From: an uncultured Prevotella sp.
GTDB taxonomy: Bacteria; Bacteroidota; Bacteroidia; Bacteroidales; Bacteroidaceae
Assembly: GCA_944321295.1 (NCBI GenBank)
Contig: CALUKU010000029.1
Span: 1 to 34,743, forward strand
DNA length: 34,743 nucleotides
Direction: 5' to 3'
Position numbers and translations under genes: made by a program. Below, one piece after another: positions 14,831 to 20,762 of the stretch. Each line of letters starts with the position of its first letter. Position 1 is the first letter of the stretch. The notes under the pieces were generated by a model. The model saw only the letters and a list, made by a program, of their open reading frames with translations, did not search any database and had not been told where the DNA came from.

Positions 14831-15943
14831 ATGAGGATTAAGGCAATGATTGCCGCAGCGGCAATGGCATTGGCCGTGCCTACGGCGACACTGGCACAAG
14901 GCGCCGGCGAGCCTGCCGGCAGATACATGAAGATGAGGTGGACGAGAATGGCAGCCGAGGTTTCCGACAGCTTCCTAACCACGGCCGAGGCGGCGCGCAT
15001 CGGCGACAACCTGCTGTTTTACCAGCACCCTACGGGCGGATGGCCGAAGAACATGCAGCTGCAAGACACGCTTACGGGCAAGATTCGTGATGAGATAGCC
15101 GAGCTGAAAGGCCAAGAGCGCTACGCAACCATTGACAACGGAGCCACGACGGCCGAAATAAGATACCTCGCAAGGCTGTACGGCGCCACGGGCGACAAGC
15201 GTTACGGCCGGGCCGTGGAGCGGGGAATAGGCTATCTGCTTGAGGCCCAGTATGACAACGGCGGATGGCCGCAGTTTTATCCTTTGTCGGAGGGCTATTA
15301 CACGCACATTACTTATAATGACAACGCAATGGTCAACGTGCTCAGGCTGTTGCAGGCCGTGAGCATGGGCGAGGAGCCTTTCGCCTTCGTGGCCGACAGC
15401 ATAAAGGCGCTGGCGAAGACGGCCGTAGACCGTGGCGTAGACTGCATACTGAAGACGCAGGTGACGCAGGACGGACGCCCTACGGTGTGGTGTGCGCAGC
15501 ACGACGAGCACACGCTAAAGCCCGCCAACGCACGCGCTTACGAACTGGCGTCGCTCAGCGGTGCCGAGAGCGACGGCATAGTGATGTTCCTGATGTCGCT
15601 GCCTGAGCCGTCGGAAGAGGTCGTCAAGTGTGTTGACAACGCCGTGGCGTGGTTTAAACGCAGCAAGATTCTTGGCATACGCGTCGAGAACTACATAAAC
15701 GCCGACGGCAAGAGGGACCGCCGTGTGGTTGAGTGCGCGCAGGACGCGCCGTGCGAACCGCTGTGGGCGCGCTTCTATACGCTGGACGGCAACCGCCCGT
15801 TCTTCTGCGACCGCGACGGCGTAAAGCGCTACAGTCTTGACGAGGTAGGCTACGAACGGCGCAACGGTTACAGCTGGTACAACTCCGACGGCACGGCCGT
15901 TATCGAGGCGTATGAAAGATGGAAGAAGGATTTAGGCCGATAG
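14831..15943 (+). CDS. pelA: Pectate lyase, polysaccharide lyase family 10 (PelA-type)
   Basis: A 370-residue secreted or periplasmic pectate lyase that cleaves polygalacturonan by beta-elimination, yielding unsaturated oligogalacturonides. A signal peptide covers about residues 1-22 (IKAMIAAAAMALAVPTATLA). Family PL10 (alpha/alpha barrel) features follow: QHPTGGWPKNMQ, TIDNGATTAEIRYLARLY, QYDNGGWPQFYP, THITYNDNAMVNVLRLL, TVWCAQHDEHTLKPANARAYE and the C-terminal EVGYERRNGYSWY. The start at 14831 was chosen because the signal peptide begins there; the frame stays open back to 14744. The terminator hairpin overlaps the last codons. Products would feed KduI/KduD encoded at 29594-31414. No SusC/SusD or regulator is adjacent. 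Confidence 0.92.
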   Translation: MRIKAMIAAAAMALAVPTATLAQGAGEPAGRYMKMRWTRMAAEVSDSFLTTAEAARIGDNLLFYQHPTGGWPKNMQLQDTLTGKIRDEIAELKGQERYATIDNGATTAEIRYLARLYGATGDKRYGRAVERGIGYLLEAQYDNGGWPQFYPLSEGYYTHITYNDNAMVNVLRLLQAVSMGEEPFAFVADSIKALAKTAVDRGVDCILKTQVTQDGRPTVWCAQHDEHTLKPANARAYELASLSGAESDGIVMFLMSLPEPSEEVVKCVDNAVAWFKRSKILGIRVENYINADGKRDRRVVECAQDAPCEPLWARFYTLDGNRPFFCDRDGVKRYSLDEVGYERRNGYSWYNSDGTAVIEAYERWKKDLGR

Positions 15944-15958
15944 CCGTCGGCCTTTTTT
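15934..15958 (+). terminator. Terminator overlapping the pectate lyase stop codon
   Basis: AGGCCGA (codons just before the stop) pairs with TCGGCCT; the TAG stop lies in the six-base loop and a T-run follows. The gene's coding end thus doubles as its terminator. Confidence 0.85.
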
Positions 15959-16010
15959 ATATGCCGAAAGATGTTTTTATTGTCTGACAATTGTTAGAAA
16001 CAACAAAGCT

Positions 16011-16682
16011 ATGGAATTTTTCATAATTAAGGACGGCAGTCAGCAAGGCCCTTTCACGCTTGAAGAGCTGGCCGACGCTGGCGTATCGTCAGAAACGTTG
16101 GTGTGGCGCGAGGGCATGGAACAATGGACGCCGGCATGGAAGGTGCCCGAGATGAAGGACATCCTGTCGGGCAACCATAATGCCAAACCTACGCCTCCGC
16201 CCCTGCCTCAGCAGGGCGCCGTTGACGCTGAAGCCGGCGAAGAGCGCGCACGGACGGTTGAGGCCGCACCGGCAGACCGCCGCCGAAGCCGTGCCGTGGT
16301 ATGGCTGGCCGTGGCCGCCGTGGCGTTTTTCATTCTGCTTATGACATGCCCCGGAGCCGACAAGCACCGCGAAGCCGTAAGCCGAGAGGTTAGCGAGGCC
16401 GTTGCGTCGGCGTCTGATGAACTTGATACGGGCAACGCCGCGCTCGACATGCTGGGCGGAATGTTCGGCAGCGTCATCACCACGCAGATAGTAGACGCCA
16501 TGGTGGGGCAGATGGTGAGCGTTGACGATTACTTCATCTTCTCGATAGGCAAGCTGCATTACGGCGCAGAAGAGAAGACCGTGTCGTTCGGCATACTCGG
16601 CCATGTGTTCACTTTTGACTCGGCAGACCTGCGCAAGGCCATTGAAACCGACAAACCTCTGCCCGACACGATGGCGGTATGA
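16011..16682 (+). CDS. GYF_2 (DUF4339) domain membrane protein with DUF4359-like C-terminal part
   Basis: A 223-residue protein of unknown function. Residues 1-50 are a GYF_2/DUF4339 domain (FIIKDGSQQGPFTLEELADAG, LVWREGMEQWTPAWKVPEM), a small module thought to bind proline-rich partners. A proline-rich linker with PTPPPLPQQG follows (about 60-70). One transmembrane helix lies at about residues 94-111 (VVWLAVAAVAFFILLMTCPG). The C-terminal part, CPGADKHREAVSREV to VSVDDYFIFSIGKLHYG and KTVSFGILGHVFTF, resembles DUF4359. The protein's own proline linker could be a ligand of such domains. It appears single-gene, and a long palindrome starts at its stop codon. Confidence 0.8.
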   Translation: MEFFIIKDGSQQGPFTLEELADAGVSSETLVWREGMEQWTPAWKVPEMKDILSGNHNAKPTPPPLPQQGAVDAEAGEERARTVEAAPADRRRSRAVVWLAVAAVAFFILLMTCPGADKHREAVSREVSEAVASASDELDTGNAALDMLGGMFGSVITTQIVDAMVGQMVSVDDYFIFSIGKLHYGAEEKTVSFGILGHVFTFDSADLRKAIETDKPLPDTMAV

Positions 16683-16688
16683 GGGTGA

Positions 16689-16808
16689 GGTTTTGCGGTT
16701 GTGAGGTTTTGCGGTTATACGGATTTGTCAGTAAATGATGAACGTCAAAATCATTTTATCTTACGACCTTACATCATCACAACCGCAAAACCTCATAACC
16801 CCAAAACC
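16689..16808. repeat. Long palindrome of GAGGTTTTGCGGTT units
   Basis: The 30-bp arm at 16689-16718 contains two GGTTTTGCGGTT units and is complementary to 16779-16808 at all but three positions. The 60-nt centre has its own stem, AAATGAT/ATCATTT. It begins 7 bp after the stop codon of the GYF_2 protein gene and ends 28 bp before the MFS gene. It may act as a terminator or as an mRNA-stability hairpin. Confidence 0.8.
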
Positions 16809-16836
16809 AAGATTGTTTTTAGAATAACGTTATTTT

Positions 16837-17988
16837 ATGAAGAAAAGTTTAGTGGCATTAGCCTTCGGTACGCTTGCCTTGGGCATTGCCGAATTCGTGA
16901 TGATGGGCATACTGCCCGACGTAGCCCGCAGCCTCGGCGTTTCGATACCCGAGGCGGGACATCTTATTTCAGCCTATGCCTTAGGCGTGTGTTGCGGCGC
17001 TCCGCTGCTCGTGGTCGTCCACAAGTATCCGTTGAAGAACATCCTGCTCTTCCTTGCGGGCATAATCCTTTTGGGTTCTGCGCTCGCCGCGCTGTCCGTC
17101 AACTACTGGATGTTGCTGGCGGCGCGCTTCATTTCGGGCCTGCCCCACGGCGCTTACTTCGGTGTGGCGTCGATAGTGGCGGTCAAGCTGGCCGACGAGC
17201 GCCATAAGACGGGCGCCGTGTCGATAATGGTGGCCGGCATGACGGTGGCCAACCTCTTCGGCGTACCGCTCGCCACGGGGTTAAGCTCGTCGGTGTCGTG
17301 GCGCTTCCCGTTCGTGTTGGTGGTATTCGTCAGCATTATAGTGCTGTATTACATCTGGAAGTGGGTGCCGTCGGTCGGCGCCTTGCCCGACGAGGGCTTC
17401 AAGCACCAGTTCGCCTTCCTAAAGAAAGACGCGCCCTGGCTAATCCTTGCCGCCACGATGTTCGCCAACGGCGGCATATTCTGCTGGTACAGCTATGTCA
17501 GTCCGCTGCTCATTGACGAGGGCGGATTTCACTCCGGCGCGCTGCCCGCCCTGATGATAGCCGCCGGCTTCGGCATGGTGGTCGGCAATCTTGTCAGCGG
17601 CCGCCTCTGCGACAGGCACCGGCCGGGGCACGTGGTGGTCATCACCCAGTGTGTGGCCATAGCCGCCCTGTTGCTTATCTTCTGTTTTGCCCGTTACGGA
17701 TGGCTGTCGGCCGCCTTGATGGTGGTTTGCACGGGTTGTCTGTTCGCCGTCAGCAGTCCGCAGCAGTTCCTCATCCTCAAATACGCTCCCGGCGGCGAGC
17801 TGCTCGGCGGCGCCAGCATACAGATGGCCTTCAACATGGGCAACGCCGTTGGCGCGTTTTGCGGCGGCCTGCCTATCGAGGCCGGTCTGTCGCCGCGCTA
17901 TGCGGCCCTCGTTGGCGTTCCGTTCGTAGCGCTCGGGCTGCTGTCTTTCATCATCTTCTGCAGGAAATACGAGTCAGCAAGAAACTAA
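16837..17988 (+). CDS. MFS transporter, AraJ-like (DHA1-type) efflux family
   Basis: A 383-residue major facilitator superfamily protein with about 12 transmembrane helices, likely a proton-driven exporter in the inner membrane. It begins like the AraJ/YdhP group: LALGIAEFVMMGILPDVARSL, then SAYALGVCCGAPLLV. The motif RFISGLPHGAYFGVASIVA in helix 4 is typical of this branch. The second half carries GNLVSGRLCDRHRPGHVV, a copy of the loop 2-3 type MFS motif. The substrate cannot be told; relatives have been linked to sugar or drug export. It is probably monocistronic, with a strong hairpin terminator after it and no clear promoter recognised. Start codon context is weak, as is usual in this phylum. 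Confidence 0.9.
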   Translation: MKKSLVALAFGTLALGIAEFVMMGILPDVARSLGVSIPEAGHLISAYALGVCCGAPLLVVVHKYPLKNILLFLAGIILLGSALAALSVNYWMLLAARFISGLPHGAYFGVASIVAVKLADERHKTGAVSIMVAGMTVANLFGVPLATGLSSSVSWRFPFVLVVFVSIIVLYYIWKWVPSVGALPDEGFKHQFAFLKKDAPWLILAATMFANGGIFCWYSYVSPLLIDEGGFHSGALPALMIAAGFGMVVGNLVSGRLCDRHRPGHVVVITQCVAIAALLLIFCFARYGWLSAALMVVCTGCLFAVSSPQQFLILKYAPGGELLGGASIQMAFNMGNAVGAFCGGLPIEAGLSPRYAALVGVPFVALGLLSFIIFCRKYESARN

Positions 17989-18030
17989 CTCATAAGTCGG
18001 CGTGTAACACGCTTATACCCAATGCTTTAT

Positions 18031-18067
18031 AAAAGGCCGCATTTCGCACGGCGAAAGGCGGCCTTTT
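18031..18067 (+). terminator. Terminator hairpin of the MFS gene, from the AAGGCGGC repeat family
   Basis: AAAAGGCCGC pairs perfectly with GCGGCCTTTT; inside, TTTCGC pairs perfectly with GCGAAA around ACG, with a single A-G mismatch between the two stems. The arm itself ends in TTTT. The block continues to 18109 as the dispersed repeat (GCCGGCCTTTTGCAGGGTG). Confidence 0.75.
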
Positions 18068-18157
18068 GCGTTGTAAGAGCCGGCCTTTTGCAGGGTGAAA
18101 GGCCAGCTCTTTAACTACTTTAACTACTCCGGCTCCCTCTGCTACTTGAAAAAACAC

Positions 18158-18165
18158 TACCTTTG
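18158..18165 (+). promoter_or_regulatory. -7 promoter box directly before the helicase start codon
   Basis: TACCTTTG, then CAGTC, then GTG. The spacing to the start codon (5 nt) is the same as at 14702. The expected transcription start is at the GTG. AAACACTACCTTTGCA is identical to the promoter of tRNA-Gln at 29379-29394. Confidence 0.7.
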
Positions 18166-18170
18166 CAGTC

Positions 18171-20177
18171 GTGGACAACTATACATCATCCCCCGTTCAG
18201 TATCTCGGCCAGCTGCGCCTGTTGCTGGAAATAGAATATAACTGCGAGAAAGAAGAGTATCGCCGGCAGACCGAAGCCATGGGCTTGCAGCGCAAGGTGA
18301 AGCGCGGCGACGCGTGGCTGCCGGTCAGCGTGGGCAAGAGCTATTACAACTCGCTCAACCAGCTGGCCGTGGAGGTGCTGCGCACGCAGGACAAGGAAAT
18401 TGAGCACAACTTCGAGTTCGGCCGTCCCGTGGTGTTTTTTGTTTTAGCAGACAAGCAAACAAGTAACAGGCAGACAAGCTATCAGCAGACAAGCAGACAA
18501 GACATAAGCAGACAAGACACAAGCAAACAAGTAACAAGTGACTGGCAGGCAAGTGACAATGCAAATCACCTTGTCAACTCGTCTGCTTGTAGCTCGTCTG
18601 CTAAATACCTTTTCACCGGCACGGTGAGCTATGTCGACGGCGACCGCATGGTGGTGGTCGTGGCCGACAACGCTCCGCTGGAGAAGCTCCGGACGGCCGA
18701 TTGTGTCGGCGTGCAGCTGTTTTTCGACGAAACCACTTACCGGCTGATGTTTGAAGCCCTCGACCGCGTAATCAACGCTAAGGGCAACCGCCTGGCCTAC
18801 CTGCGCGACCTTTTCGCCTCGCGGCAGAAGGCCGGCACGTTCTCGTTCGACCCGATACGTTTCCCCTGGCTCAACCCGGCGCAGGAGCAGGCCGTCAACA
18901 ACGTGCTGCGCGCCAAGGACGTGGCAATAGTGCACGGCCCTCCCGGCACGGGCAAGACAACGACCCTCGTTGAGGCTATATACGAAACCCTGCGCCGCGA
19001 GAACCAGGTGCTCGTCTGCGCGCAGAGCAACATGGCCGTCGACTGGATAAGCGAACGGCTCGTTGACCGCGGCGTCAACGTGCTGCGCATAGGCAACCCC
19101 ACGAAGGTGAACGACAAAATGCTGTCGTTCACTTACGAGCGGCGCTTTGCCGACCATCCCGACTATCCGCAGCTGTGGAGCATACGCGAGGCCATACGCA
19201 AGCTGCGCCAGGCCCGCAGCCGGCGGCGCGACGACGCCTACCACCAGAAGCTCGACCGCCTGAAGAGCCGCGCCGTGGAGCTTGAGTTGCGCATCAACGC
19301 CCAGCTGTTCGGCGAGGCGCGTGTCATAGCCTCCACGCTGACGGGCAGCGCCAGCCGCCTGCTGGCCGGGCAGAAGTTCGGCACGCTGTTCATCGACGAG
19401 GCCGCCCAGGCGCTCGAAGCCGCCTGCTGGATTGCCATCCGCAAGGCGTCGAGGGTAATCCTGGCCGGCGACCACTGCCAGCTGCCGCCCACGGTCAAGA
19501 GCATTATGGCGCTGCGCGGCGGACTGGGCGTCACGCTCATGGAGCGCGTCGTAAGGCAGAAGCCCGAGGTGGTGACCCTGCTGAAGACGCAATACCGCAT
19601 GAACGAGCAAATAATGCGCTTCTCGAGCGACTGGTTCTACGGCGGAATGGTTGAGGCCGCGCCGCAGATAAAGTACCGCGGAATACTCGACTTCGACAAC
19701 CCCATGACGTGGGTCGACACGGCCGACGTAGACGGAAAGGAGGAGTTCGTGGGCGAGAGCTTCGGCCGCATCAACCGCGCCGAGGCAGACCTTACGCTCT
19801 CCGTGCTGCAGGATTATTTCACCAAGATAGGCAAGCAGCGCATCCTTGACGAGCGCATCGACGTCGGCATAATATCGCCCTACCGCGCCCAGGTGCAGCT
19901 GTTGCGGCGGCTCTTGCGCAAGAAGGAGTTTTTCAAGCCCTACCGCGGCCTCGTTTCGGTTAACACGGTTGACGGTTTCCAGGGGCAGGAGCGCGACATC
20001 ATCGTCATATCGCTCGTGCGTGCCAACGCCGACGGGCAGATAGGCTTCCTCTCGGACCTGCGCCGCATGAACGTGGCCATCACCCGTGCGCGCATGAAGC
20101 TCATAATCCTCGGCGACGTGGCCACCATGACCCGCCACCCGTTTTACAGGAAGCTATATGAATATGTTGAGTCTTGA
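18171..20177 (+). CDS. SF1 DNA/RNA helicase, Upf1-like, with in-frame repeat insertion
   Basis: A 668-residue superfamily 1 ATP-dependent helicase (Upf1/IGHMBP2-like, AAA_11/AAA_12 domains). Motifs run in order: Walker A GPPGTGKTTT (about 256-265), FIDEAAQALE (about 407), AGDHCQLPPTV, TQYRMNEQIMRFSS, VDGFQGQERDIIVIS and RRMNVAITRARMKL. The N-terminal part (residues 1-200) should hold the OB-like domain of this family. Residues 93-144 are a Gln/Ser/Thr-rich stretch (KQTSNRQTSYQQTSRQD...) encoded by a GACAAGCA palindromic repeat, between strands ending VVFF and starting KYLFTGTVSYVDGDRM. Without it the region would be a short turn. The GTG start is chosen because conserved N-terminal sequence (LRLLLEIEYNCEKEEYRRQTE) begins soon after with no ATG before it. 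It is followed 36 bp later by a small gene, probably in the same operon. Confidence 0.9.
   Translation: MDNYTSSPVQYLGQLRLLLEIEYNCEKEEYRRQTEAMGLQRKVKRGDAWLPVSVGKSYYNSLNQLAVEVLRTQDKEIEHNFEFGRPVVFFVLADKQTSNRQTSYQQTSRQDISRQDTSKQVTSDWQASDNANHLVNSSACSSSAKYLFTGTVSYVDGDRMVVVVADNAPLEKLRTADCVGVQLFFDETTYRLMFEALDRVINAKGNRLAYLRDLFASRQKAGTFSFDPIRFPWLNPAQEQAVNNVLRAKDVAIVHGPPGTGKTTTLVEAIYETLRRENQVLVCAQSNMAVDWISERLVDRGVNVLRIGNPTKVNDKMLSFTYERRFADHPDYPQLWSIREAIRKLRQARSRRRDDAYHQKLDRLKSRAVELELRINAQLFGEARVIASTLTGSASRLLAGQKFGTLFIDEAAQALEAACWIAIRKASRVILAGDHCQLPPTVKSIMALRGGLGVTLMERVVRQKPEVVTLLKTQYRMNEQIMRFSSDWFYGGMVEAAPQIKYRGILDFDNPMTWVDTADVDGKEEFVGESFGRINRAEADLTLSVLQDYFTKIGKQRILDERIDVGIISPYRAQVQLLRRLLRKKEFFKPYRGLVSVNTVDGFQGQERDIIVISLVRANADGQIGFLSDLRRMNVAITRARMKLIILGDVATMTRHPFYRKLYEYVES
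18446..18602. repeat. GACAAGCA palindromic repeat inside the helicase gene
   Basis: AGCAGACAAG units, the centre GACAATGCAAATCACCTTGTC, then inverted CTCGTCTGCTTGT units. This is the same family as 10651-10806. The reading frame stays open through all of it. Its base make-up is clearly lower in GC than the surrounding gene. Confidence 0.92.
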
Positions 20178-20213
20178 AGAAAGACGTCGTAGAATTTCTT
20201 AAAAGAACGAACC

Positions 20214-20612
20214 ATGCTCCAACGTGACTACATCCAACGGCTTATACGCGAGTTCATGGCCGCCCTGCAGAGGCTCGTTGAGAAAGACGAGATAAAAGAC
20301 AGGCAGGAGGCCGTGCGCGAGCTGTTCGCCCAATACATGGGCGACTACGCCTTCTACCATACCGCCACGCTCGACGACATAATGCTCTCGTTCGGCCGCT
20401 ATCCCGAGGAGGAACGCCTCGAGCGCATCGAAATGCTGGCCGAGCTGTATTACGCCGAGGCCGACATGCTGAGCGAGCCTGTGCGCACGGCCGAGCTTGA
20501 GCGGGCCTTCATGCTCTTCGACTTCGTCGACCGCCACGGCCGCACCTTCTCGCTTGACCGCCTGAGGAAGATGGACTCCATCGCGAAGGCCGTCGGCACG
20601 GGCCGCGGCTGA
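20214..20612 (+). CDS. Small helical protein of unknown function (possibly DUF6483-like)
   Basis: A 132-residue, acidic, probably all-helical cytoplasmic protein. The opening QRDYIQRLIREFMAALQRLVE recalls the start of the Firmicutes DUF6483 family (DYIxRLIKxM), but this is only a resemblance from memory. No cysteine or metal-binding motif is present. A family-wide role is unknown. It starts 36 bp after the helicase stop with no promoter between, so it is likely co-transcribed. Base use matches the neighbours, which supports a real gene. Confidence 0.7.
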   Translation: MLQRDYIQRLIREFMAALQRLVEKDEIKDRQEAVRELFAQYMGDYAFYHTATLDDIMLSFGRYPEEERLERIEMLAELYYAEADMLSEPVRTAELERAFMLFDFVDRHGRTFSLDRLRKMDSIAKAVGTGRG

Positions 20613-20685
20613 GGCCGGCGGCGCACGTGGCGCGGCCTGGCATGGCGGAAAATGAAGCTTACATGTTATGAAAAGCATTTTTTAT

Positions 20686-20717
20686 TTTGCTTTTTCATAT
20701 TATTTTGCCTATTTTTG
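20686..20717 (+). promoter_or_regulatory. Promoter of the rhamnogalacturonan lyase gene
   Basis: TTTG (20686-20689), 20 nt, then TATTTTTG (20710-20717), an exact fit to the Bacteroidetes consensus, 45 nt before the start codon. Confidence 0.8.
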
Positions 20718-20762
20718 CAGACGAATAACTTTACCAAGACAAATCATCAAAATTTTTAATTC

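Noticed and set aside
16701-17207. Plus-strand frame overlapping the palindrome and the start of the MFS gene
   Set aside because: Overlaps a well-supported MFS gene in another frame and is partly repeat-encoded.
18444-20138. Long minus-strand reading frame (564 codons) opposite the helicase gene
   Set aside because: A shadow frame; the plus strand has all SF1 helicase motifs and a promoter.
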